In this document: one piece after another, positions 33,001 through 44,054 of the stretch
Position numbering within the stretch: position 1 is the stretch's first letter
Layout of the letters: each line of letters starts with the position of its first letter
Origin: Isoetes taiwanensis
Lineage: Eukaryota > Streptophyta > Lycopodiopsida > Isoetales > Isoetaceae
Direction of reading: 5' to 3'
Length of the DNA: 64,000 nucleotides
Assembly (NCBI GenBank): GCA_021234155.1
Contig: JAJEKV010000344.1
Coordinates: 62,001-126,000, forward strand
The notes under the pieces: generated by a model
Databases searched by the model: none
Seen by the model: only the letters and a program-made list of their open reading frames with translations
What the model was told of the DNA's origin: nothing
Program-made: the position numbers and the translations under genes

Positions 33001-36000
33001 TGCATGTCATCGCTATCAATTTTTGCATCTGGACTTATGCTTCGTTTTTTTTCATTTGGTAGGTATTTAATTGCGGTTTATCTTATCATCATTTGGGTTT
33101 TGCTCCTTGGGTTTGGATATGAGGTATATTTGCTAATTATAAATTTGGTAGAAGGTTGGTGGTCTTCGGGGTTGGGCGTTCTCATTTCAAAATTTCGGAT
33201 CCTCAATGTAGACAATTAGTTTGTTGAGCCATTTTTCTAGCGGAAGTTCCTTTGTGGCCTTTTAAAGTCTCCTTTTATTCGGGTCCATAGGGGATGTTTT
33301 CCTTAGTCCGGGCTCTTGCCATGGGGGCTGAGTTTTTGACGATGTTTGTTTTGGGCTTGGGGAGTACATTCTTTGTCGCATTTTATACAAGTTGAGTCGG
33401 GTGAGGTATCCATTCTAGGTTTGCTTCTTTCCACAATTTTATCGACTTACTTTAGGCTATTGTTTTCTATCCATATTTCACGGCATTAATTCTTTTGAGT
33501 ATGGTTATGGATTGATAATTGGCATATTTTTCATGAGATGCTTTTTACATGTGTATTTTATTTTGCAACATACTGGGGATGAATATGGTTAATGACTTGC
33601 ATTCATGTTATCACGGATGTTTTCAATTCTCCGAGGCCCTCAATTTATACTATTTGGGTTGTAATGGGGTTCTTGATTTGGTGGCGTATATCTTTTCATA
33701 TGTTCCTTTTACATTTTTCGTCTTAGTTGCCCACGTGGTTTCTTTTTATGTAGCATGATCTTATAAACTTTATGTTCTCTTTTGCCATTGTCTTTTTCCA
33801 TTGGATCTTGATGCTCTGCGCTATTCAACGGTTGTTGTGTTATTCGGATTATTTTTCCTATTTATGTTCTGGCCTGTGTTTTGATTTCATCTTTTGGCCT
33901 ATGTCGATCATTTTTGTATTACATTTTTACGTTGGGCGCAGGTGTCTTACATTTTCTCATTTGTTGGGCTCTTGTCTGTGGTTATTTTCTTATTGATTTG
34001 TTCATTGGCTTACATTCTTCTTTTCTCGTATTTCTGCTTGGGCTTAACGCATAACTTTGTTGTCTTTTTTGGGGACTTCATTTTTAGCTCGCTATCATTA
34101 TGCATTGTGCTACCATTATACATCATATTTGCTATTCACCTCTTTGTCCTTTGTGGCTAAATTTCTTATATGTGTATATTCTATATTTGGTTTGGTCGAA
34201 TCTTTGGGATTTGAATATTTGGGGGTTGCGTTTAAGATTTTTTTCTTCTTTTTGGCATGATCATCGGGGAGCTCTAGTGTTTGTGGGTTCCTTTGTCCAC
34301 TTTATTAGCGCACTTATTTGTTGTTTCTGAAGTTGTATTTTTACATTTCTTGCACATGGGTGATATTGTTGATTGTACCAATTTTATGGATTTGGGAGCT
34401 TCATTGTTTTAGATTAGCTCCACTTTTGTCATGTTCGATGAGGGCTTACTTTTTCGTGCATAGCTTTGTTCACTATATATGATATTACATAATCATTGTG
34501 TAAGTTTCGAGACGTTGCTTTATTAGGCGTGGTGACTTTTCATGTTCTTTTAGCCCATAGTTTTTTATCATTCTTCCTCGTTTCCTCCGTTTTTTTTTGC
34601 TCAATCTGCGGGGTATACATGTTGAGGTTACCACTCACGGTTCTTTGGCGGTCCTCGTCCTCTCGCGCTTCCTTCGTGGTGTGCGACTTTACTCAACATC
34701 TCCATGTTTTCGTTCGATCTTTATGTCTATGCATTTTACATTCCTATCGTCACGTTTTTCCTCTTTGCCTTATTATCTCGATTTACTTGTTATTACGCCT
34801 TCTTATTTATCGTTATTGTTTATTCTTTTTGGGATCCATGATGAAGGGTTCCTTTGTTGACTTATCTCCCTCTAGATATTGGCCATGAGGTTGAAGGAAT
34901 AATAGCCACATTCACGGACTTCGTCCAGTAGCCACATTCTCGGACTTCGGTCCGTAATGTCTGTATTCAAATCGGTCAACTATCCACGGACATACGTTAA
35001 AGTGATCTCAGATTCATATCATATGTGCATTATGCGCGTGCGTGGTTTATTTTTTTAATCGCCTTGTTGCCGTTTCCGTTGGCATGCCGGGCGCTTCTTC
35101 GATTCATCATCGTGGCGGCGTCCTTTTCTTATCATTGTTTTGTTCTCTAATGTCCTTCCTTTTTCGGGTCATTGGCGTCACCGATCCATAGCGGTGCTTT
35201 CGGCTCTTCTTCTTCAACCGCTTTTCTCCCGGCTCGCTTTCGCGGCTGGCGGTTTCGTCAAATCGTCGCGGCTTCCTCTCGCTTGAACCGGACTCTTGGA
35301 CCCTGGTTCCCTTTCTCCCCGCCATTCCAAGCGAGACCCACTTGCCCGCTCATACGATTTCTTTAGCTTCGCTTGCCTTCGTTTGCATGCCACTGTCATT
35401 TATCCTTCAAACCTCCGGCAGACCTCTTTTTCGCTCCTCTCCTTCCTCTACGCCCTTTATCCTATCCATTGCTTGGAGGTGGTGGCGGGTGTATCTTCTT
35501 GCTTTCAGCTTTAAATCCGTTCCAAGATGGTGCTCATTACGCTCGTCATGGCGGGCCTCGGGGTTGCCACTCGGGGGTTCCACATGATGTCGCAGCACGG
35601 CTCGCGGTCTTCTTCTTCTCCTCCGCTATGTGCTTTGCGACCCAACTCCACACGGGCGGTTCTAGTCAGCTGTCTATTGAGGGGTTTTTTCACTTGTAGC
35701 GGATCTTTTTCTATTTGGTATGCTCATTATATATCTTTGGCGATTTGCTATTTGGTATTTTTATCATCTTTGGCATATTTGCTATTTGGCTTTATCTAGA
35801 TAGGATGCATATTGCGTTTGGCACTGCATTGAGATTTTCCGACATGGGTGTATATTGGATTATCTTTCATTTTTTATGCTTCTCTTTATTTAAAGATATG
35901 GGGTGTCCTACGTTGTTGTCCGACATGGGTTTATATTTGATCATTTTTTCCTTTTTATGCTTCTCTTTATCTAGGCATGGCGTGTATTACGTAGTTATAC

Positions 36001-37255
36001 GCAAGCTGTTATATTGGGCACATTCTAATGGCCACTTTTAGTTTTCGTGTTCTTGATGTTCTTTTTTATGGTTTTACATTGATGCTTTATCCTTCTCTAG
36101 ATGTCGCGTTTTTTTTTTTATGGACCTTTTTTGTTGGGTGGTCTTTGTTTATTTCCACCGTGATGGTGACATTCATGTCTATTTATTATCTTTAGTGATG
36201 TTGTAAATACCATTGTCTAGCATTATTTTTGCAATGCATATTTCTTTTTACATGATTGTTATCCACCCGTTGGGTGCCGCTTTTTTCCACCATGGTGGTG
36301 ATGCTATTTCCATCTGCGGGTGATGCTGTTCATTGTGCATTGTGCATTATGCTATCCTTATGCATCATTTGTCAGGGCATACATTTCTAGCTAACCGTTG
36401 AGCTCTTTGTTCACAGTGTATTGGGATATCATGGGTGCATTGTGCTATTATTATTTATCATATTTGCTATTTCGCTATGATTAGATGTGCGGATATTGCG
36501 TTTTTGCAATTTTGTGACATGAGTTTCTCTTGGACTATTTTTTGTGGGTGGCGTTGTTTCTTTCCCCCCCGATGGGGGGCGAATTTGTATTTATCCTGGT
36601 TTTTCTTCCACCCGCTGGGTGACGCTTTTTCTCCACCCTCGGGTGATGCTATCTCTCTTTTCATGTATTGTTGATTTCCTCATTACTAAGCTAGGCGCTC
36701 ACATCGATTTGAGTTGTTGTGCGACTTTTGCCGCCAGCCCCGTCATGCACATTCATTCGGCCCCTATCATTCGGCGTTCTTTTATATTTTACATTTCAAC
36801 AGGCGTTCTTATTTTTCTATCATGTCCCTTCCGATTGTCATTACGTTTTTGGTTCCTTTATCATGTCCACTATTGTCTTTTGCTTTAGTATTTCAGACCC
36901 TATATATGGCCCTAGCTTTATTTTTAATCCGTCACTTTACCTAGTCTACAACCTCTTCCTGTCATGATCTAGTAGTGCTCCTTCGATGTTTTTCTGCAGG
37001 TATCTCTGGCTGGATGCGCAGGAGGGGTTGGGGCACTTCTCCTCATTCTTGACTTGGAGTTCTATCTTGCGCTTTGGATTTCGATTTGATTTTGATTCAC
37101 CTTGCTGTCGTCTTCGCTCTCTCCACTCTTCCTTCCACACAAATGTCCTTTGCGACCCTACTCAACACCTGGAGGTTTCGCGTATTTTGGGTTTATAGTT
37201 AAGGAAGTCCTTTGGTAGTCGGGCGGTTTTGTGTCTTTCGCGAGTCCTTTCCCCG
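30073..37255 (+). mobile_element. Large T-rich repeat element of unknown class, bounded by family E ends
   Basis: The left edge (30073-30202) is the first 130 bp of family E. The right edge (37221-37258) carries GGCGGTTTTGTGTCT...GAGTCCTTTCCC.GAAT, which recurs at 38134-38177 at the end of the next unit. A segment at about 30975-31100 (GGTATCTCT.G.TGGAT through CACCTTGCTG) is directly repeated at about 36997-37115. The plus strand is strongly T-rich between 32400 and 37000. Many hydrophobic frames result, none with a domain, and I treat them as artefacts. A CCTAAG hexamer array lies inside. This could be an LTR element with diverged LTRs or a tandem of non-autonomous units; I cannot decide. 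Confidence 0.45.
32135..32195 (+). repeat. CCTAAG hexamer array
   Basis: CCTAAG, or a one-base variant (CCTCAG, CCTCGG, CCTACG), repeats about nine to ten times, with one four-base slip. Confidence 0.85.
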
Positions 37256-37302
37256 AATCCCATCGATCCAGAGGCCATCGGATCGTTATTCGGGGAAAGG
37301 AC
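37244..37302. repeat. 15-bp-stem hairpin at the junction of two family E units
   Basis: GTCCTTTCCCCGAAT (37244-37258) is the exact reverse complement of ATTCGGGGAAAGGAC (37288-37302). Inside, CGATCC pairs with GGATCG. It forms where the end of one unit meets the start of the next. Confidence 0.85.
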
Positions 37303-38110
37303 GAGCCCCTATATTAGGCTAGTTCCATTTCGAGGCGGTTATGGCGTCTTCTCCACGGCGGCATTTTCGCCCGTGCTCGTAGCTTCCCCCCCCTTCCCAC
37401 CCTCTTTGCGTGGGCGTGTCGCGTCTTTTCATTTGTATTAGTATTGGTCCTTGCTCTTTTTGTGGTTTTTCACTTGTGGGTGTCGCTTTTGCCTTGTTGC
37501 TGTTTCCTTGGCATTTTCCTGTGTTTTTCTATAAAACTGCTTGGCGATCTTTGTTTATTTCCACCTTGAGGGTGATGCATCTTTTATATCATGTTTTCCA
37601 CCGCTGGGTGATGCTTTTCCACCTTTTGCCGGTGGACGCTATCTTTTTTGTTACGCTCTTTTTTACGCCGATTTTTATGCCTTATCTCTTCCAGCTTTCT
37701 TGATGCGGATTCTTTTTATGGCTAGGCTTGTTTCTCTGACTCTTTACGGGTGTTTTTTGAGTTTTTTGGTCTTACAGGATTTCGCTATCTTCCACCGGCT
37801 TTTGGGGTCCTGCTGGTTTCCGTTCGTCATCCTCGTTGTTACATGGGGTTTTTAGCGGTTGTTTGGGGTCGTGCTTCGGTTTGCCTTCGCTCGTCAGGTT
37901 TCTCTCGTTTCTCTAGGCACCACATTCGAGGTTGGTGGCGACCATTTCTCATTAGGGTTTTCCTCAAAACCCGAAAAGGGCGGGTTTTTATCCCGATGAG
38001 AACTTGTCGCCATTGCCCTCTTATCATGCCTTAGCACATTTTTTCTTTTTGGGGTAGTCCGATATTGTTCCTATGTTCGCTACCCCTCTCTTCTTATACA
38101 TTGTATCTCT
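37256..38110 (+). repeat. Family E repeat, second full copy
   Basis: Collinear with 12661-13504 throughout, with many one- to few-base indels. A further 67 bp to 38177, absent from the 12661 copy, ends GTCCTTTCCCAGAATGG. That is the exact reverse complement of CCATTCTGGGAAAGGAC at 12689-12705, so the family has short terminal inverted repeats. The CCACC..GGGTGATGC phrases and the AAAACCCG hairpin are preserved. Confidence 0.85.
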
Positions 38111-38180
38111 TCTGCTTGATGATGAATGACAAGCCTATCTCGGCGGTTTTGTGTCTCTCATGAGTCCTTTCCCAGAATGG

Positions 38181-39713
38181 ATCTAATAATTTCCATCTGG
38201 TGTTAAGGGAACTTGGGCCACTTCTATATATTGTAGGTGAAATTGATCTTGCATTTGTATATACTAATGGTAAATTCAAGCAGAACCACATTGTTGTAAT
38301 CGTAAGGAGATCTGTGAGAGGTTTAAAAATCTTGGTTTGTCTGATTTTGATTATATGTCGCTGTAAGAACAAGCATAAGCCACCTCTGCCTAGTGTACAT
38401 GTCCCTGTGATTGTTGCAAGAGAGAGAGGAGGGATTGCTATGATTTTCCAGTCATTTGGAGTTATTGCACTTCACAATTCCTTCATTTCAAATAGAAGGC
38501 CACTTAATTTTAGTACATTTGTCTTTGTAAGAGCTTGCAAAATTTAAAGTTGGCTCCAAATGCATCATTCAAGGATTCAACAGTTAAAGCCTATGTACAC
38601 ACAAGTGTGATAGCTGGCGAGTGTTAGCAAACAAGTGTTTGCATAATACAAAACTAGATCCATATAGTTGTCTATGCCAAATTCAATTGTTCCTGTAGGC
38701 CAGCTATATCATATCATAAAGATATGCATGTTCTACTCGGATTGCCTTGGTGAATATGCAAGTTGTCTTGGTTTTTATGTATAATATTTTTTTTTTCTTT
38801 AGTTTGGGCAACAAGAAGCGGCAGAGGGTTCGTGGCAATGCTACTGTGAAATGAGACTTTGAAGCAATTTTAGAGTACCATGTTGCTGCCAGCTAGGGCT
38901 TTTGTTCACATGGATCACCTATAAGCATCCGATATCATCTAGTGCCGTGAAGTTTCAAGGAAATTCTAGGTGGGTTGTCGGTTACTGTAAGGCCAGTTAA
39001 AGCTCCAGGTTGATAATTCAAAATTGATGAAGCAGTCTGGGGCATCAATTTGTAGACTCTAAAACAGAATACTACACACAGATGTAATTCCAACAAGAAT
39101 TCTTATGGGCAAAATTTCTCTTCTGTTCAATCCGGGTAAGCAATTCGTTGACAATCATTGGTGAAGCATTGCTCCATGTGAATCTGAGTAATTCAAATTA
39201 GGATTTCGGCAAGATGAGTCTTGAAGATGTTCGATGTAGGCAAACCTTTATTTGGTAAATCGATTTTAATGATGAAATCCGGCTACATATCTAGAGATTC
39301 TGACTTATCAAAGAAGTTACTGGCATTAATTGAAAGACCCAAGTGTTTTAAACGGAATCCGGAATGGACACAGATTTGGCCATGGCTTTTCGTGCAGGTC
39401 AGCATTCGGAAGTTTCCTCCGTTTAACAATTTCATTTCGTCCCTCTTCCTTTTGTTAACTCCTTTTAATTTTCCTTTCAATGGTCCATTTTCGTTTATGT
39501 TGCTCCCTAGTAATCTTTGCCTTTTACCAATTTGCTTAACCAAAGGTCCCTTCTCGTTTTCTCACCTTGGTACTTCATCCCTTCATTTATTATTCTTCGG
39601 TCCATCATTTCTCCTTTTTTTTTCGTGCTGATAGTTATTTTTTGAGTCTCCTAGAGTTTTCTTAATGTTGGCACTATCAAATAAGCATAGGACACATGCT
39701 TCACCCAAATCTT
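38181..39713. other. No recognisable gene
   Basis: An open stretch of 115 residues (38200-38547, plus) has no recognisable motif and no start context. The phrase at 38852-38873 is shared with 28167-28188. Confidence 0.45.
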
Positions 39714-39835
39714 GCCCTATAAGAGGCTTATGTTTTAGGTAAGTGCTCATGTTTTCCTCTAAGGTTTCAATAGTGCCCTATAAGAGGTTTATGTTTTAGG
39801 TAAGTGCTCATGTTTTCCTCTAAGGTTTCAATAGT
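39714..39835 (+). repeat. Two tandem 61-bp units
   Basis: GCCCTATAAGAGG(C/T)TTATG to CTAAGGTTTCAATAGT starts at 39714 and 39775, almost without difference. Confidence 0.9.
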
Positions 39836-40009
39836 ACGAAGTTTAAATTTCTTCCACCAAAATTGCTTTGGTGCTTTCCTACAAAAGCGACTGTTGGATC
39901 GAGTTTAGTGGTAGTCGCATTGTAGTTTAGATGATACAAGTGGTGCTTGCTACAAACTGATCAATTATAGTTAATGGTTTAATATTCTTATAATTGTTTC
40001 CCTAAGATT

Positions 40010-40662
40010 TAAGAATATGAAATACGGGGGCTCGAACCTCTATCAAAATAACTCAATGTTCCAATAAGGCTACTTTAACCATTATATTCAGTGAACTAAT
40101 GTGATTATTTTTTATCTTGAATCTATGTTTTTTTTATAACAACCCATTCGATTGTTTTAGGGATATATGGTCTATGGTTTCAGGAATTGTTTTTTTTTAC
40201 ATCCATATCAAATCCTCCCGGAACCCCCTGTTATTTTACTACATATTCTAAACGAAGTGCATACCACAGTCATCGGATTCGTCGATTTCATGGCCCAGAT
40301 CGTATGTTGGGGCCTCTGGGCACCTCCTGTTTTGTTTATAGTCATTTATGATTTGAGGCGCCTATGCTTTTTAAATATGAAATACGATTTCGCCTAAGGT
40401 TTTGAGGGAATATCGAACCTCTATACGGCTTTGCCTAAGATTTTAGAATATGAAATACGGGGGCTCGAACCTCTATCAAAATAACTCAATGTCCTAATAA
40501 GACTATGTTAACCAATATATCCAGTGAGTTAATGTGATTATTTTTCATCTTGAATCTATGTTTTTTTTTTTATATATATCAACCCATTCAATTGTTTTAG
40601 GGATATATGGACTATGGTTTCAGGAATTGTTTTTTTTTTACATCCATATCAGATCCCCCTGG
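40010..40662 (-). repeat. tRNA-derived SINE-like repeats, left cluster
   Basis: Two related blocks (about 40013-40225 and 40441-40662) share AATATGAAATACGGGGGCTC, GAACCTCTATCAAAATAACTCA and GGGATATATGG.CTATGGTTTC. Between them lies a block with TCATCGGATTCGTCGAT. On the minus strand the first phrases read GAGGTTCGAGCCCCC, a good Pol III B-box (GGTTCGANNCC). About 60 bp upstream of it is TTA(G/A)(T/C)TCACTG, a degraded A-box. The second block is cut off at CCCCCTGG (40662), where an ABCC gene fragment begins. Confidence 0.7.
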
Positions 40663-41669
40663 AAAGAGTTTTAGAAACTTTTCTTGCCTCTATGTAGAAA
40701 GGAAGATCTTACCTTTATCTTTTCTTTTCATCTTTTTACTAAAGGAAGATAGAGCTAAATCATATAAAAAAATTGATTGTAGAAAGGTTCTCCCTATGAT
40801 ACAAGCATCAGATACTAAAGAAGTTACAATCTATTAAATGTTGATTGCCTTGCAGGTGATGCAAGAAGGCGGGGTCATGCAATCAGGAAAATATGCAAAG
40901 ATTTTTGAAAAGTGGGACATGTCTGGAGGCCCTAGTACTAGCCCACAACATTGCCATGGAGTCCATCTCCACGGTGGATCGAGAATGGAAAGGGGCAGAA
41001 TAAAGACGAGATTTTTAGAGTTACGCACTGCGGAATATAATACTAAAGGTGGGTCATCAAGCTTATTGATGTGGACCAAAGAGGTTTAGGCCGTGTTGGT
41101 TGGAAAGTATATTGGTTGTACTATACTAAGGCATTTGGTTGGCAAATTTTGTAGCATTGTTGTTAAGTGCACAAATAATATGGCAATCTATTCTTTGTGT
41201 TAAATGATTATTATTTTGGGCTGGTCAAACATCGAGTTTCATCACAATGTATTCAATCCTCTTCTCTTCATTGAAGTCTATGCTTACCTTGCCATAGGCT
41301 CACGGATATGCGTGGTCATACGTGTGGTAGTTATGAACATTCTGGGATTGAAGATAGCACAAATGTTCTTCTTTGATATGTTGCAACATTTATTACGTGT
41401 TTAATATTAACAAATTCCAAAATCCAAGCGGGTTGGAAACAAAGGAGCTCACGGGTGCAGCACCTCGTTAATGGTTTTGTACTTAATGGTGTTAATGTTT
41501 TTTTGTTAGGGCAGAAAGGGCCAATTTTTTTAAGATAACAACCAACACATAACTACCATTAACATTAATTGCTTTACAACCATTGGGTCCAACACATTTA
41601 AAATTAAAATCCCCTTAAACCCCCTTTGGTTTAGGTGCATATTCACACGGGGGTGACTTGGGCAACGAG
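40663..41669 (+). pseudogene. Left arm of ABCC hairpin (inverted copy of ABCC exons)
   Basis: Reverse complement of 41845-42849. The plus strand encodes the end of nucleotide-binding domain 1 (VMQEGGVMQSGKYAKIFE, from about 40858), then fragments of the linker (NIAMESISTVDREWKGAE in a shifted frame). The start of transmembrane domain 2 follows, also broken (ALLLSAQIIWQS near 41155; IAQMFFFDMLQHLL near 41355). Stops and shifts differ from those in the right arm. This arm looks like the secondary copy, because it lacks the upstream ABCC parts that continue beyond the right arm. Confidence 0.75.
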
Positions 41670-41844
41670 CATTTGGATAGGCATATTCACCTTATTCCTT
41701 AATCTACACCGCACGTAATGTTCCTCGTTTGTGGGGTATGCAAGTACAAAATTTGCTATACTGTATAACAAGATTTGCAAAATACTATAAGATTTCAAGC
41801 AAAATACTATATGGTATTGATTTTGTACGTGCAAAATATAATTA
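41670..41844. other. Loop between hairpin arms
   Basis: About 175 bp of unique AT-rich DNA separates the two 1-kb arms. CAAAATACTATA phrases recur inside. No gene. Confidence 0.7.
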
Positions 41845-43480
41845 TAAGGGCTCTCGCTGCCCTACATCACCCCCCGTGTGAATATGCACCTAAACCAAAG
41901 GGGGTTTAAGGGGGATTTTAATTTAAATGTGTTGGACCCAATGGTTGTGTTAATTAATGTTAATGGTAGTTATGTGTTGGTTGTTATCTTAAAAAAAAAA
42001 TTGGGCCCTTCGGGCCCTAACAAAAACACCATTAAGTACAAAACCATTAACTGAGGTGCTGCACCCAGAGCTCCTTTGTTTCCAACCCGTTTGGATTTTG
42101 GAATTTGTTAATATTAAACACGAATAAATGTTGCAACATATCAAAGAAGAACATTTGTGCTATCTTCAATCCTGTAATGTTCATAACTACCACACGTATG
42201 ACCACGCATATCCAGGAGCCTATGGCAAGGTAAGCATAGACTTCAATGAAGAGAAGAGGATTGAATACATTGTGATGAAACTCTGATGTTTGACCAGCCA
42301 GCGAATAATCATTTAACACAGTAATAGATTGCCATATTATTTGTGCACTTAACAACAATGCTACAGCTTGCCAACCAAATGCCTTAGTATAGTACAACCA
42401 ATATACTTTCCAACCAACACGGCCTAAACCTCTTTGGTCCACATCAATAAGCTTGGATGACCCACCTTTAGTATTATATTCCCGAGTGTAACTCTAAAAT
42501 CTCGCCTTTATTCTCGCCCTTTCCATTCTCGATCCAATCGTGGAGATGGACTCCATGGCAATGTTGTGGGCTAGTACTAGGGCCTCCAGACATGTCCCAC
42601 TTTTCAAAATCTTTTGCATATTTTTTCGATTGCATGACCCCGCCTTCTTGCATCACCGCAAGGCAATCAACATTTAATAGATTGTAACTTCTTTAGTATC
42701 CGATGCTTGTATCATAGGGAGAACCTTTCTACAATCGATTTTTTTATATGATTTAGCTCTATCTTCCTTTAGTAAAAAGATGAAAAGAAAAGATAAAGGT
42801 AAGATCTTCCTTTCTACATAGAGGCAAGAAAAAGTTTCTAAAACTCTTTGCGATAAAACATAAATCGATGCTTACCAAGATCAAGTCCGCTTTTATATAA
42901 GAACTCCACTTGATGTGTGACCAGCAACCTTGCTTTTGCCATTTAGAGCACCAAGTATGCATTCACGTGAGAAGAACAAAAAGCTTAAATCACAAGAAAT
43001 TATTACATTCAAAGAGAAATCATGCAAACAAGTATCCAAAAGATACTTGCATGAAATAATTGGGTTCCAAAAGATGAGCATCGACAAAGACTGAACACAT
43101 CATCAAGCGGTATATATCGCAGTCTTGATACTTCGCCCTTTGCCAATTGAATTCGTTTTTTCCGACCACCGCTAAGGTTTATACCTCGTTCACCTATCTG
43201 CCCGGTCTCCATATTCCATCAAGTCTAAGTCATGTTGTAGTGCATCAATGACCATATAGTTCTGTCTGGCCCATTCCATAGCGTTGTCTAAAAGAATTGG
43301 ACAATCAAGACCTTTGTGATACACCAGATGTAATAATGGTGGACCTAACCAACATGCCAAGCTTCCGATTCTCGAAAATTATATTGGTGTGAAGCAAGAA
43401 CTTCAACACCTTTGCTATCAAAAGCTCTAGGGCAAGGTAGTAGCCCCCCATATATCAAGTCCTCTCCGAACAATAATTTA
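41845..43480 (-). pseudogene. ABCC (MRP-type) transporter pseudogene, right arm and upstream part
   Basis: Read on the minus strand from about 43480. A TMD1 stretch comes first (HTNIIFENRKLGMLVRSTII near 43400, then LSNSFRQ). It runs directly into NBD1 sequence ([10 protein letters not shown], then [20 protein letters not shown] with the ABC signature LSGG near 43185). After intron-like DNA comes VMQEGGVMQS (about 42655) and finally an open 131-residue frame (42442-42047). That frame covers the L0/TMD2 region: LGRVGWKVYWLYYTKAFGWQ, ALLLSAQIIWQS and LKIAQMFFFDMLQHL. Walker A and NBD2 are missing. Intact relatives export conjugates across vacuolar or plasma membranes using ATP; this fragment cannot. 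TMD1 and NBD1 appear fused by an internal deletion. Confidence 0.8.
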
Positions 43481-44054
43481 CAAACCGCTCTATTAGAATT
43501 TGGGCCAACATACATCACACACAATCGATAAAAGCTAATGGACCATTGAATGCTCGTTTATTCCAGAAGCACTTAAAAAGTGTTGATGAGACGGGATGAG
43601 AGCATCGGCCATTTCGACCGGAAAGAACAAATGTCGACTCTACGCCCTATCATTTATCGCCATCGAAGGATACTTGCCAATGAGCGCCTTCCTTGTCGTG
43701 GTACACATAAATTTGGCACCGGATGAAACCGATTCCTTCAGAGCGTTCCTTGCATTAGTCCTATGGGGGGAAGCAGATCCGATGGGGCTCCCCGAAAACC
43801 TAGACTTCAATGAGCGATCGTTGTATGTCCCCTTGGTTCTTTTTGGTCTTTCTAATATTAACTTAATATTTGAAACCTAAACTAAAAAAACATGCAAACA
43901 ATAAAAGCCCCACAACCACACGATTTTCCCTCTTCTTTAAAATCAATGGCTAACAAATGGATGCACTCTAGAAATACCGTTTAGTACGTCCACGTGAATA
44001 CGCCCCTGAAATCATATGAAAACCATGCCAAAAAGCGTATAAAATCACAAAAAA
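43481..44054. other. Remainder of the ABCC-bearing insertion
   Basis: The block between the ABCC fragment and resumption of the SINE-like repeat at about 44055. The plus frame at 43596-43880 has no supporting motif. The minus strand may contain further decayed ABCC sequence, but I could not align it with confidence. Confidence 0.45.

Noticed and set aside
32911-37855. Many hydrophobic plus-strand frames resembling small membrane proteins
   Set aside because: The strand is very T-rich, so Phe, Leu and Val codons dominate by composition. No start context, conserved motif or repeated frame supports them.
38200-38547. 115-residue plus-strand frame
   Set aside because: No domain, no paralogue in the window, no promoter or splice evidence; not called as a gene.
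43596-43880. 94-residue plus-strand frame
   Set aside because: It lies opposite probable ABCC pseudogene sequence and has no motif of its own.
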